Below are positions 33,467-41,698 of a stretch of 64,000 nt of DNA, in pieces. The stretch comes from an uncultured Microbacterium sp. (GTDB lineage: Bacteria > Actinomycetota > Actinomycetes > Actinomycetales > Microbacteriaceae), in the NCBI RefSeq assembly GCF_947489255.1, contig NZ_CANLCY010000003.1, forward strand, positions 601,199-665,198, given 5' to 3'. Both the position numbers and the translations under genes were made by a program. Each line of letters opens with the position of its first letter. The stretch's first letter is position 1. The notes beneath the pieces are model-generated. The model did no database searches, had not been told where the DNA came from, and saw only the letters and a list, made by a program, of their open reading frames with translations.

Positions 33467-34500
33467 CGCACTCCACCCCCGCGCAGGGTTCCGGGCCAGC
33501 CGGCGCCGGGCGCGGCCACGAGCACCTCGGCGGACCCGGCGAGACGCCAGGCACCGAAGGCGTGCGGAACGGCGTAGACCTGACCGCGCTCGACGTCGAT
33601 CGACCCCGCGTCAGACACCAGCGCCCCGGACCCCTCCCGCACCAGCACGACCGCGAACCCGGCCTCGCGCGCCGCGGTCTCGCCCGCGGCGTCGAACAGG
33701 CGGAAGTACGGATCGGCGGCGGCCGGGAGCAGCGAGCGGAAGTCCGCCCCCGCCGGGGTCGTCCCGGCCGTGCTGATCAGGGCGGCGAGGGCCTCGGCAT
33801 CCAGCTTCGCGGTCGAGACCGCGGGCATGACGGCGTCGAATCCGAGGTCGAGGTGCGACTCCTCGCGGGTGGAGGTGGTCACCGACCACTCCAGCAGGAT
33901 CGAGAAGTCGGTGGGCTCCTGCACCTCGGCGACGAAGATGCCGCCGTCGATGGCGTGCACGGTCCCGGCGGGAACGAGAACTCCCATGCCGGGGCGCACG
34001 ACCACGCGGTTCATGCGCGACAGCATCCAATCGCTGTCCTGCGCGTCGCGGCGGCGGTCGAGCTCGTCGCGGTCGACGTCCTCGTTCCAGCCGACGTGCA
34101 CGGCGCAGTCGTCCTCGGTCTCGAGCACGTACCAGGCCTCGGTCTTGCCGTACGGGCAGTCGAGGTGCGCGCCGGCGAAGCCGCGGTCGGGGTGCACGTG
34201 CACGGGAAGGCGCTGACGCGCATCGAGGAGCTTGACCAGGATGCCGAGATCCCCGGCATCCCGTCCCCCGCGCGCCCCCACCCACGCGGCGCGATCGCCC
34301 GTGACGAGGTCGCGCAGGAAATCGCCCTCGTCGGTCACGGCGAGACCGATCTCGTCGGAGCCGAAGCGCGACACGGTCGATGCGAGCCACTCCTCGGGCT
34401 GTCGATCGGTCTCGGGCACGATGCCGCGGAGGGCGGCGATGCGATCGCCGCCGCGGTAGAAGTGCTGCACGGGGTTGGGCGGCAGGAGGACGGGCTTCAT
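33463..34500 (-). CDS. Mannose-6-phosphate isomerase-like protein, class I
   Basis: A 345-residue cupin-fold, zinc-dependent isomerase. The metal-site blocks are present: RLPVHVHPDRGFA, YGKTEAWYVLE and PAGTVHAIDGGIFVAEVQEPTD. It would interconvert an aldose phosphate and ketose phosphate. Among an importer and ketose kinases it may act on the regulon's sugar rather than on mannose 6-phosphate. Its ATG shares one base with the LacI stop (TGATG) and its own stop overlaps the FGGY start, so the genes are translated as one unit. Confidence 0.82.
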   Translation of the reverse strand: MKPVLLPPNPVQHFYRGGDRIAALRGIVPETDRQPEEWLASTVSRFGSDEIGLAVTDEGDFLRDLVTGDRAAWVGARGGRDAGDLGILVKLLDARQRLPVHVHPDRGFAGAHLDCPYGKTEAWYVLETEDDCAVHVGWNEDVDRDELDRRRDAQDSDWMLSRMNRVVVRPGMGVLVPAGTVHAIDGGIFVAEVQEPTDFSILLEWSVTTSTREESHLDLGFDAVMPAVSTAKLDAEALAALISTAGTTPAGADFRSLLPAAADPYFRLFDAAGETAAREAGFAVVLVREGSGALVSDAGSIDVERGQVYAVPHAFGAWRLAGSAEVLVAAPGAGWPGTLRGGGVR

Positions 34501-35807
34501 CACGGGGCTCCGATCGGTTCGGAGGCCGCAGCGGCGGCGTCGCCGCTGGGCTCGGGGCGGGTGCGGGAGAGGACGGTGGCCGACACCTCGGCGGCGTCGG
34601 TGGGCGGGGTGTGGACGAGGGCGAGGGCGGTCGCAGCGAGGGCGGCGACGGGTTCGACCAGGGCGGGAGCGGCTCCGACAGCGCCGCCCCCCGTACCCGC
34701 CGACCCCACCACGGCGCCAGCGGCGGCCCCTGAGCCTGTCGAAGGGTCCACCGCGGCCCCGGCCGCCGGTGCGACCTCGCCCGATCCCCGCGGCACGAGC
34801 CGCGTCGGGACGACGATCCGCACGGGACCCTCGCCGGGCCGCTCCGCCCGCTCGCGCAGACGCCGGAAGGCGGCCGCCCCGAGCAGGCGCGGGTCGTGGT
34901 CGACGTAGGTGATGCCGGGCTCGAGCACCTCGGCGAGGGTGAAGTCGCCGAACGAGACGAGCGCCGGCATGCGCAGGCCTCGCGCGCGGATCGCGCGCAC
35001 CGTGCCGATGGCCGCGAGGCTCGTCGCGCACAGCAGCGCGGTCGGGGCGTCGTCGCGCTCGAGAAGCAGCGGGGCGGCGACGGCTTCACCGGCGCCGAAG
35101 CGCTCGTGCGTCACCACGAGCGAGGGGTCGAAGGCGACACCCGCGGTCTCCAGCGCCGCGCGATAGCCGGCGAGCCGGTCGCTCACCGTGGGGTAGGGCA
35201 CGTCCTCCCCCATGAAGGCCACGCGACGGTGTCCGTGCGCGAGGAGGGCGGCGGTAGCGTCCACGGCCGCTCCGAAGTCGTCGATGACGACCGCGTCGAT
35301 GCCCTCTCTCGCGCGGTCTATCGTCACGACGGGGAAGCGCGCGCCGAGCCCCGCGAGCGTCGAGGCCTCCACCGCCACCGGGGCGACGATGAGACCCGCC
35401 AGGCGATGACCGGTCAGACGGTCCAGCTGCGTGCGCTCGCGCGCCGCGTCGTACCCGGTGCTGGCGAAGATGACGCTCAGGCCCTCGGCGACCGCGAGCT
35501 CCTCGACGACGCTGACGAAGGCGGCGAAGAACGGGTCGGAGATCGCATCGATCAGGATGCCGATGGTGTCGGCCGCGCGCCGCTTGAGCTCCCGGGCGCT
35601 GCGGTCGGGGACGAACCCGAGCGCGCGCACCGTCTGCAGCACGCGGTCGCGGGTCTGCGGCAGGACGCCCGGCTCGTCGTTGATGACGCGCGACACGGTC
35701 TTGGGGCTCACCCCCGCGGCGGTGGCGACGTCGATGAGGCGAGCGCGCGGGCGGGCCGCGGCGACCTCGCCGACCGCGCGGGCGGTCATCGTCTCGTCGT
35801 GCGTCAT
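34500..35807 (-). CDS. LacI-family regulator of the sugar regulon, C-terminal extension
   Basis: A 435-residue repressor. The HTH LIDVATAAGVSPKTVSRVINDEPGV starts near residue 24; the sensor core runs to about residue 340 (TIGILIDAISDPFFAAF, LAGLIVAPVAV, GHRRVAFMGED, SFGDFTLAEVLEP). LacI proteins usually end there. This one has about 90 more residues, rich in Ala, Gly and Pro, and part of that tail (DPSTGSGAA) is encoded by a CTTCGACAGGCTCAGG-type repeat. GGAG lies five bases before the ATG at 35807. It is the first gene of its operon and has GACAACGTTGTC sites on its own and the divergent promoter, so autoregulation is likely. Confidence 0.87.
   Translation of the reverse strand: MTHDETMTARAVGEVAAARPRARLIDVATAAGVSPKTVSRVINDEPGVLPQTRDRVLQTVRALGFVPDRSARELKRRAADTIGILIDAISDPFFAAFVSVVEELAVAEGLSVIFASTGYDAARERTQLDRLTGHRLAGLIVAPVAVEASTLAGLGARFPVVTIDRAREGIDAVVIDDFGAAVDATAALLAHGHRRVAFMGEDVPYPTVSDRLAGYRAALETAGVAFDPSLVVTHERFGAGEAVAAPLLLERDDAPTALLCATSLAAIGTVRAIRARGLRMPALVSFGDFTLAEVLEPGITYVDHDPRLLGAAAFRRLRERAERPGEGPVRIVVPTRLVPRGSGEVAPAAGAAVDPSTGSGAAAGAVVGSAGTGGGAVGAAPALVEPVAALAATALALVHTPPTDAAEVSATVLSRTRPEPSGDAAAAASEPIGAP
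34729..34745. repeat. CTTCGACAGGCTCAGG-type repeat inside a coding region
   Basis: The 17-bp CCTGAGCCTGTCGAAGG matches one arm of the 87-bp tandem units at 28857-29132. It lies within the extra C-terminal tail of the LacI gene and is translated in frame. Confidence 0.8.
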
Positions 35808-35816
35808 CGCGTCTCC

Positions 35817-35828
35817 GACATCGTTGTC
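35817..35828. promoter_or_regulatory. Imperfect LacI-type operator
   Basis: GACATCGTTGTC differs by one base from the perfect operator copies at 35883 and 36938. It lies 10 bases upstream of the LacI start codon, where a bound repressor could block transcription. Confidence 0.5.
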
Positions 35829-35867
35829 ATCTGGCGGTGAAGCCCGGGCTCGGGCTTCGATGGAGTC

Positions 35868-35896
35868 ATCCTGCGACCCGCGGACAACGTTGTCAA
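35868..35896 (-). promoter_or_regulatory. Promoter of the LacI-ManA-FGGY-ABC operon with operator
   Basis: Reading the minus strand, TTGACA (35896-35891), a 17-bp spacer and CAGGAT (35873-35868) form a strong promoter. A perfect 12-bp palindrome, GACAACGTTGTC, at 35883-35894 overlaps the -35 and spacer. This is an ideal place for steric repression by the LacI protein whose gene follows. Confidence 0.75.
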
Positions 35897-35904
35897 GTAT
35901 CGGA

Positions 35905-36891
35905 TCAATCACGGATGACATCGATGTCGAGCCCGAGCTCCCATGAGGCCCCGGGAGCCAGCGCCCGCAGCAGCCCCGCGTCGCGCGCGTCGGCACGACC
36001 GAGGATCGTCGCGGCCGTCGCCGGCTCCACCCCCAGCACCAGACCGTCGTCCTGCGCCACCCGCCACTGGAACATCGCGGGCAGCACCGCGGTGTCGAAC
36101 GAGAGGCGGATGCCGAGGCCCGACGTCGCGACGACCTCCGCGCTCACGCGCCGATCCGTCGGCAGCTCGTGCCGGAACACCTGCTCGGGGTAGTCGGCCA
36201 CCGGCGCGGGGAACTCCGCCCAGGTCGCCGCCCCGGCCTCGGCGGCGGCGTCGCGCGGCTGCGCGCGGACCGCCGGCGAGTGCAGCGTCGTGCCGGAGTC
36301 GACCAGCGGCCACCCGAGGTTCACGTGATACAGCACCATGGGCTCCACGGGACGCGGGCCACGGTTGACGATCTCGTCGCGCACCTCGATGCGCGCGTCA
36401 CCGAGGGGCACGCGAACCCGCCGCCGCAGCTCGAGGTGCGCTCCGAGCACGGTCGCCTCCACCACCGTCGCCTCGACGACGACGGCGTCATCCTCGACCT
36501 CCGCCCGACGGACGGATGCCGCGAGCCCGCTGTAACGGCCGTGCTGCGGGTGGTCGCCCTCGGCGTCCGACGACGGCGGACCGAACGAGAGCAGGCCGCA
36601 CGTGGTGACAAGCCCTCCCCCGAACGCCGCCCCGAATCCGCTCACCCCGGGCCGGGGCCACCCCGTGGGCGACACCCACGCGAGAGGGACGCCGCGATGG
36701 CGCACCTGGCCGAAATCGAGCCCGCGGTCGGGCAGCAGCTCGACGTCGAGGTCTCCGGCGACGATCCGCAGTCGTCGAGTGCCGGCATCCGGTCCGTCGG
36801 TGCGCAGCGATTGCTCCACCGTCGCGATCTGCGCCATCGAGCCCGCGCGTCGGCGCGCTTCGTCGATCGATCGTCCGTACAGCTCGCCCAT
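35905..36891 (-). CDS. DUF4432 family protein (aldose-epimerase-like fold)
   Basis: A 328-residue protein of the DUF4432 family, related in fold to aldose 1-epimerases (galactose-mutarotase-like sandwich). Visible blocks are VELLPDRGLDFGQVRHRGVPLAW, GGGLVTTCGLLSFG, HGRYSGL, EPMVLYHVNLGWPLVD and EPATAAT. Family members sit in sugar catabolic clusters and bind sugars; an isomerase or mutarotase role is suggested but not shown. GAGGAAGG precedes the ATG at 36891. It is divergent from the DhnA-type aldolase, and the shared region carries a perfect operator. Confidence 0.78.
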   Translation of the reverse strand: MGELYGRSIDEARRRAGSMAQIATVEQSLRTDGPDAGTRRLRIVAGDLDVELLPDRGLDFGQVRHRGVPLAWVSPTGWPRPGVSGFGAAFGGGLVTTCGLLSFGPPSSDAEGDHPQHGRYSGLAASVRRAEVEDDAVVVEATVVEATVLGAHLELRRRVRVPLGDARIEVRDEIVNRGPRPVEPMVLYHVNLGWPLVDSGTTLHSPAVRAQPRDAAAEAGAATWAEFPAPVADYPEQVFRHELPTDRRVSAEVVATSGLGIRLSFDTAVLPAMFQWRVAQDDGLVLGVEPATAATILGRADARDAGLLRALAPGASWELGLDIDVIRD

Positions 36892-36935
36892 GAGCCCCGC
36901 CTTCCTCGCCGTGGTGTGCCTCACGGTAGCAGCGA

Positions 36936-36964
36936 TTGACAACGTTGTCTTGCGCCCGCATACT
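36936..36964 (+). promoter_or_regulatory. Consensus promoter and LacI-type operator before the aldolase
   Basis: TTGACA (36936-36941), 17-bp spacer, CATACT (36959-36964). The perfect palindrome GACAACGTTGTC at 36938-36949 overlaps the -35. It is the second exact copy of the operator, so the aldolase-dehydrogenase genes and probably the divergent DUF4432 gene belong to the same regulon as the ABC operon. Confidence 0.78.
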
Positions 36965-37018
36965 GACCGTCGAGCGCAGAGCCGCGCCCCGACACGACGC
37001 TTCGGAGACCCACACCCC

Positions 37019-37858
37019 ATGTCGAAACCCCGCCTCAACCGCCTCTTCAACGCGCGCTCCGGTCGCGCGTTCGACGTCGCCGTCGACCACGGCGCGTTCC
37101 ACGAGCCCTCGTTCCTCACCGGCATCGAAGACATGGCGAAGACCGTCGCCACCCTCGTCGACGCCGGCCCCGACGCCGTTCAGCTCACGCTCGGCCAGGC
37201 CCCGCTACTGCAGTCCGTCCCGGGCAAGCAGAAGCCCGGCCTGGTGCTGCGCACCGACATCGCGAACGTCTACAACGACCCGCTCGAGTCGCACCTGCAC
37301 AGCATCCACGTCCCGGATGCCATCGAGGTCGCCGTCCGCCTCGACGCGGTGGCGGTGTGCGTGAACCTCCTCGACCTCCCCGGCGAGTCGCAGGTGCGCG
37401 AGCAGTGCATCCGCTCGATCCTGGCGCTGCGCACCGACGCCGAGAAGTACGGGATGCCGCTCATGATCGAGCCCCTCGTCATGCAGACCAAGCCCGGCAG
37501 CGGCGGCTACGGCGTCGACGGCGACACCGCCAAGGTCGTGACCCTCGTGCGGCAGGCGCGCGAGCTCGGCGCCGACCTCATCAAGGCCGACCCCACCGAC
37601 GACATCGGCGACTACCACCGCGTCATCCAGGCCGCCGGCGACACCCCGGTGCTCGTTCGCGGGGGCGGACGCGTCGACGACCGCACGCTCCTGGAGCGCA
37701 CCCAGGCGGTGCTCGAGCAGGGCGCCCGCGGCATCGTCTACGGCCGCAACGTCATCCAGCACCGCGACCCGGCCGGTATCACCGCCGCCCTCATGGCCGT
37801 CGTGCACGAGAACGCGTCGGTCGACGAGGCCCTCGCCCTGATCGGCGGTGCGGAATGA
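37019..37858 (+). CDS. DhnA-type class I aldolase
   Basis: A 279-residue TIM-barrel aldolase of the DeoC/DhnA (LsrF-like) group. It has FDVAVDHGAFHEP, VDAGPDAVQLTLGQAP, PLMIEPLVMQTKPG, ELGADLIKADPTDD, with the expected Schiff-base lysine in LIKAD, PVLVRGGGRVDDR and ARGIVYGRNVIQH. It is a different family branch from the aldolase at 3334-4221. It would cleave a phosphorylated sugar or act as a thiolase-like variant, as LsrF does. The next start overlaps its stop by ATGA. Confidence 0.83.
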   Translation: MSKPRLNRLFNARSGRAFDVAVDHGAFHEPSFLTGIEDMAKTVATLVDAGPDAVQLTLGQAPLLQSVPGKQKPGLVLRTDIANVYNDPLESHLHSIHVPDAIEVAVRLDAVAVCVNLLDLPGESQVREQCIRSILALRTDAEKYGMPLMIEPLVMQTKPGSGGYGVDGDTAKVVTLVRQARELGADLIKADPTDDIGDYHRVIQAAGDTPVLVRGGGRVDDRTLLERTQAVLEQGARGIVYGRNVIQHRDPAGITAALMAVVHENASVDEALALIGGAE

Positions 37859-37944
37859 CCGCGCTCGCGGCCGCGGAACCCCGCAGCGTCCTCGCCGACG
37901 CGCCCACCACGACCCCCGCCTCCCGCGAAGGAGACCAGGCATGA
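37855..37944 (+). CDS. 29-residue bridging ORF
   Basis: A tiny ORF whose ATG overlaps the aldolase stop (ATGA at 37855-37858) and whose stop overlaps the dehydrogenase start (ATGA at 37941-37944). It reads MTALAAAEPRS and continues as a low-complexity Ala/Thr/Pro peptide with no recognisable domain. A GAAGGAG lies near its end, serving the next gene. It may exist mainly to couple translation across the gap. Confidence 0.4.
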   Translation: MTALAAAEPRSVLADAPTTTPASREGDQA

Positions 37945-39095
37945 CCGGCAAGAAGATCGGCGTCGGCATCATCGGCGGCGGCCTCATGGGTCGCGAGATC
38001 GCGGCGGCCCTGCGCCGCTGGCCCGCGCTCATCGACCACCCCGCCGAGCCCGAGCTCGTCGCCGTGTGCGACATCAACCCGGCGGCTCTGGAATTCTTCG
38101 AGCGCATCGACACGGTGCAGCTGACCACGACCGACCACCACGAGCTTCTCGCCGATCCGCGCGTCGACGTCGTCTACATCGCCGTGCGCCACGACCTGCA
38201 CGAGCGCCTGTACGTCGACACCATCCGCGCCGGAAAGGCCCTCCTGGCCGAGAAGCCGTTCGGCATCGACCGCGCCGCCGCCGACGCGGTCGTCGCCGCC
38301 ATCGACGAGACGACCGGGTCGTTCGTGCGCGTCTCGAGCGAGATGCCGTTCTTCCCCGGCGCGCAGTGGGCCGTCGACTACGTGCGATCCGGCGCCCTCG
38401 GCCGCATCGTCGAGGCGAAATGCACCTTCCTGCACTCCAGTGACATCGACGTGCACAAGCCGCTGAACTGGAAGCGGCAGAAGCAGTTCTGCGGCGACGC
38501 GGGAGTCCTCAACGACCTCGGTATGCACACCTGGCACGTGCCGCTGCGCCTGGGCTGGACGCCGGAGAAGGTCGTCGGCATCCTGCAGGACATCGTCACC
38601 GAGCGCCCCGGCCCCGACGGCTCGCCTCAGCCGTGCGACACGTGGGACAATGCCGTGATCCACTCCTGGGCGCGGCACGACGGCGCGCCCTTCCCTCTCA
38701 CGACCGAGACCAAGCGGATCGCGCCGGGGCAGAAGAACACGTGGGAGTTCGAGGCCGTGGGCATGTCGGGCGGCGTCCGCTTCAGCACGAAGAACCCCAA
38801 GCAGGTCGAGGTGTTCGCCGTCATCGACGTTCCCGGGGTGGGCCGCGAGCAGAGCTGGCAGAGCATCGATGCGGGCAGCCAGTCGGTCTGGCCGACGGTG
38901 ACCGGCCCCAACTTCGAGTCGGGATTCTCGGATGCCATCCTCCAGATGTGGGCGGCCTTCCTCGCCGAGTACCTGGGCGAGCTCGGTGACGGGTTCGGCT
39001 GCGTGCGCCCCGAGGAGGCGGCTCTGACCCACCGCCTGTTCGCCGCGGCCATCGCCTCGCACGAGACGGGCACGCTGGTCGCCCCCGCCGTCTGA
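37941..39095 (+). CDS. Gfo/Idh/MocA-family oxidoreductase
   Basis: A 384-residue NAD(P)-dependent sugar dehydrogenase. The N-terminal Rossmann domain starts VGIIGGGLMGREIAAAL, then VAVCDIN and the family motif AEKPFGID near residue 110. The substrate domain includes CTFLHSSDID, NDLGMHTWHVPL, with the catalytic His, and ETKRIAPGQKNTWEFE. The family oxidises hydroxyls of cyclic sugars and inositols; which sugar is not evident. It ends the operator-controlled aldolase operon and is preceded by GAAGGAG. Confidence 0.85.
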   Translation: MTGKKIGVGIIGGGLMGREIAAALRRWPALIDHPAEPELVAVCDINPAALEFFERIDTVQLTTTDHHELLADPRVDVVYIAVRHDLHERLYVDTIRAGKALLAEKPFGIDRAAADAVVAAIDETTGSFVRVSSEMPFFPGAQWAVDYVRSGALGRIVEAKCTFLHSSDIDVHKPLNWKRQKQFCGDAGVLNDLGMHTWHVPLRLGWTPEKVVGILQDIVTERPGPDGSPQPCDTWDNAVIHSWARHDGAPFPLTTETKRIAPGQKNTWEFEAVGMSGGVRFSTKNPKQVEVFAVIDVPGVGREQSWQSIDAGSQSVWPTVTGPNFESGFSDAILQMWAAFLAEYLGELGDGFGCVRPEEAALTHRLFAAAIASHETGTLVAPAV

Positions 39096-39102
39096 CCCCT
39101 CT

Positions 39103-39160
39103 CGAGTGTCCACGACACGCCGCCTCCTCTTCGCGGGACGCGGGGTGTCGTGGACACTCG
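39103..39160. repeat. Long hairpin, GTGTCCACGACA family, copy A
   Basis: Sixteen-bp perfect arms, CGAGTGTCCACGACAC at 39103-39118 and its complement at 39145-39160, with a 26-nt centre, just after the dehydrogenase stop. The same 14-bp arm core occurs at 51881-51936. It may terminate transcription. Confidence 0.8.
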
Positions 39161-39297
39161 TCGTTCCGGGAGCCGGCCGGGACGCAGCGATCGACGCGCG
39201 GGCCGCCGCGCGCGTCCCGTGCCCGGATGGCACCGCGTCCCCGCCGATCCCTATGCTCGAAGGATGCCGCCCCCGACGGCATCACCCGAGGAGACGC

Positions 39298-40293
39298 ATG
39301 CGCAAGTCCGGCCGACCGACGATGGTCGACGTCGCCGCCGAGGCGGGCGTCAGCTTCAAGACCGTCTCGCGCGTCATCAACGGCCAGCCGAACGTCGACC
39401 CCGCGATGGCGGAGCGCGTCCTCGCGGCGGTCGATCGCCTCGGCTATCACCGCAACGCCCTTGCCGCGAGCTTGCGCTCCGGCGATCGCGACACGATCGG
39501 ATTCATCGCCGCCGACCTGTCGAACACGTTCTACATGGCCATCGCCGCCGCCGTGTCGTCGGCGGTCTCCCGCGAGCGCATGCACCTGGTCATGGCATCC
39601 AGCGAGGAGGATGCCGCGACCGAACGCGCCCTCACCCTCGACCTGTGCCAGCGCCAGGTCGGCGGACTCGTCGTGGTCCCGACCGCCGACGACCACTCCT
39701 ACCTGCAGCGCGAGGTCGAGCTCGGCACTCCCGTGGTGTTCCTCGACCGCCCCGGCAGCGGCATCCCCGCCGATGCGATCCTCCTCGACAACCGCGGCGG
39801 CGCCCGAGCGGCGGTCGCCGAGCTGCTCGAGGCGGGGCACCGTCGCATCGCGGTGCTTCTCGACGCGCGGAGCATCTACACGATGGCCGAGCGCTGGGCC
39901 GGCGTCGAAGAGGCCTTCGCCGCCGCCGGGCGCGAACCCGATCCCGCCCTGGTGGTCGACGGACTCCACACCCCGGCCGTGGCCCGCGACGCCATGCTGC
40001 GCCTGCTCGAGTCCGACGCCCCGCCGACCGCCGTGTTCTGCGCCAACAACCGCGTCACCATCGGCGTTCTCGAGGCCATCCTCCCGCGTGGCGCCGACAT
40101 CGCCCTCGCGGGGTTCGACGACTTCGAGCTGTCCCACCTGCTTCCGCGGCGCATCCGTATCGTCGACTACGACATCGCCGGCCTCGGCCGCCTCGCCGCC
40201 GAAACACTGCTCGCGCGCCGGAACGCCCCCGCGACCGGCTCGCACACTCATCTCGTGCCGACGCACCTGGTCGACCGCGGCGGCGTGCGCTGA
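39298..40293 (+). CDS. LacI-family regulator, third in window
   Basis: A 331-residue repressor with the HTH MVDVAAEAGVSFKTVSRVINGQPNVD, hinge YHRNALAASLRSG, and sensor core TIGFIAADLSNTFYMAIAAAV, GGLVVVPT, HRRIAVLLD and LAGFDDFELS. It has no C-terminal extension. GAGGAG lies four bases before the ATG at 39298. It stands alone between the sugar regulon and the polysaccharide genes; its target is not evident. Confidence 0.87.
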   Translation: MRKSGRPTMVDVAAEAGVSFKTVSRVINGQPNVDPAMAERVLAAVDRLGYHRNALAASLRSGDRDTIGFIAADLSNTFYMAIAAAVSSAVSRERMHLVMASSEEDAATERALTLDLCQRQVGGLVVVPTADDHSYLQREVELGTPVVFLDRPGSGIPADAILLDNRGGARAAVAELLEAGHRRIAVLLDARSIYTMAERWAGVEEAFAAAGREPDPALVVDGLHTPAVARDAMLRLLESDAPPTAVFCANNRVTIGVLEAILPRGADIALAGFDDFELSHLLPRRIRIVDYDIAGLGRLAAETLLARRNAPATGSHTHLVPTHLVDRGGVR

Positions 40294-40326
40294 GAACCGC
40301 CGAGGGTCGGCTCGGCGCGAGTCCGC

Positions 40327-41577
40327 TCAGCGGGTGCGCTGCCGGAGCGCCGCGCGGGTCAGCGGGACGACCGGTGCATCATTCGCCGTGGCCCGTGCGA
40401 ACATCTCTTCCTCCCGTTCGATCCACGGCCGACCGGCCAGAGCCACGAGCGGGATCATCACCGACGCAGACAACGGAGACCACCCGACCAGGGAGATCGG
40501 CGTCTCCGTCGCGCCGATCACCAGAAGCCCGATGACGAAGGCGATGCCGACCGCACGCTCCCGAGCCGATGGATGCCGCAGGGCCGAGACGAAGCCGGCG
40601 ACGACCAGCGCTCCCACGGCGGCGAGCACCACGGCACCGCCCTGCACCAGGGTCGTCAGCGCGAGATTGTGGGCGTGGCTGGCGGCGCTCGAGAGCGCGT
40701 CGCGCAACAACGCGTAGTTGTCGGCGAACCAGTGCGCACCGAGACCGAACATCCAGTGCCCGCCGAGCTGCTCGCGGTCGAAGATCCAGATCGCGCCACG
40801 GAACGTGTAGGCCTCGGGGTCGGTCTCCGTGAGAGGGAGCCAGAAGAGCGCGACGATCGACGCGATGAAGCCGGCCACGGCCACGGAGAGGAACGCCGGT
40901 CGGGGGAGCAGCCGCGCCAAGATCATGACGGCCAGCACCGCAGCCGCCCCGGCGAGCGCGGTCCGCGACGACGAGAGAACGAGCGCCGCACACAGCACCG
41001 CCACGAGGAGCAACCGGACGAACCACCGACGGACGAGGAACGCGCAGGGCAGCGAGAGCGCCAGGAACATACCGAAGGTGTTCGAGTGCGAGAAGATCCC
41101 GGCCAGCAGGGGGGCGCCGGTGAGGGACTTGTCGAACGTTCCGATTCCGCCGGAGACGAGCACCTTCGACGGTTCGAAGAAGAACGCGAGCAGGGACGCA
41201 CCGGCCACGGCTGCGCCGAGGTAGGCGAGGATGGTCAATTCCGACATCTTCACCCGCACGCTCACCAGCAGTGCCCCTACCGCCGAGGTGAGGAGGAGGC
41301 CGAGCGTCGGCGGACGGCCGTGTGCGAACTCGTTCGCCGCGAGCACTATCCCCGGCAGCACCGCGATCATCACGCTCGGCCCCGGAACTCTCCAGTACAG
41401 CATGACGAAGAAGGTCGCCGCGATGGCGACCGCGGGCACGACGACGGCGCCCAGATCATTGAGGGCCTCCGCCAACGGAACCGTCGTGGTCTTTCCCTCC
41501 ATGTAGTGCCGTCGGTCGCTCAGGAGCGTCTCGACGATGGGCGAGGCGATGGAGTAGATCCACACCACGATCACCAT
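40327..41577 (-). CDS. O-antigen ligase / Wzy-like membrane protein
   Basis: A 416-residue membrane protein with ten or more predicted helices. The central GIFSHSNTFGMFLALSLPCAFLV block followed by LVLSSSRTALAGAAAVL, and the later long loop FGLGAHWFADNY with SSAASHAHNLALTTLVQGG, match the WaaL/Wzy O-antigen ligase/polymerase family: the SRT motif and a histidine-rich periplasmic loop. It probably polymerises or ligates cell-surface polysaccharide. The start is uncertain; ATG 41577 is used, GTG 41667 would add 30 residues. It is divergent from the flippase. Confidence 0.75.
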   Translation of the reverse strand: MVIVVWIYSIASPIVETLLSDRRHYMEGKTTTVPLAEALNDLGAVVVPAVAIAATFFVMLYWRVPGPSVMIAVLPGIVLAANEFAHGRPPTLGLLLTSAVGALLVSVRVKMSELTILAYLGAAVAGASLLAFFFEPSKVLVSGGIGTFDKSLTGAPLLAGIFSHSNTFGMFLALSLPCAFLVRRWFVRLLLVAVLCAALVLSSSRTALAGAAAVLAVMILARLLPRPAFLSVAVAGFIASIVALFWLPLTETDPEAYTFRGAIWIFDREQLGGHWMFGLGAHWFADNYALLRDALSSAASHAHNLALTTLVQGGAVVLAAVGALVVAGFVSALRHPSARERAVGIAFVIGLLVIGATETPISLVGWSPLSASVMIPLVALAGRPWIEREEEMFARATANDAPVVPLTRAALRQRTR

Positions 41578-41698
41578 CGTCCGGCGCACCCCGGTGGAGC
41601 CGGCTAACCCGCGCGGCGGAGAATCAGTGCCCCGCGAAGATGTCCGCGGCGTGTCTAGCGTGCTCACAGCCGTCACCGTACTGCGCAAGGAGACCCCC

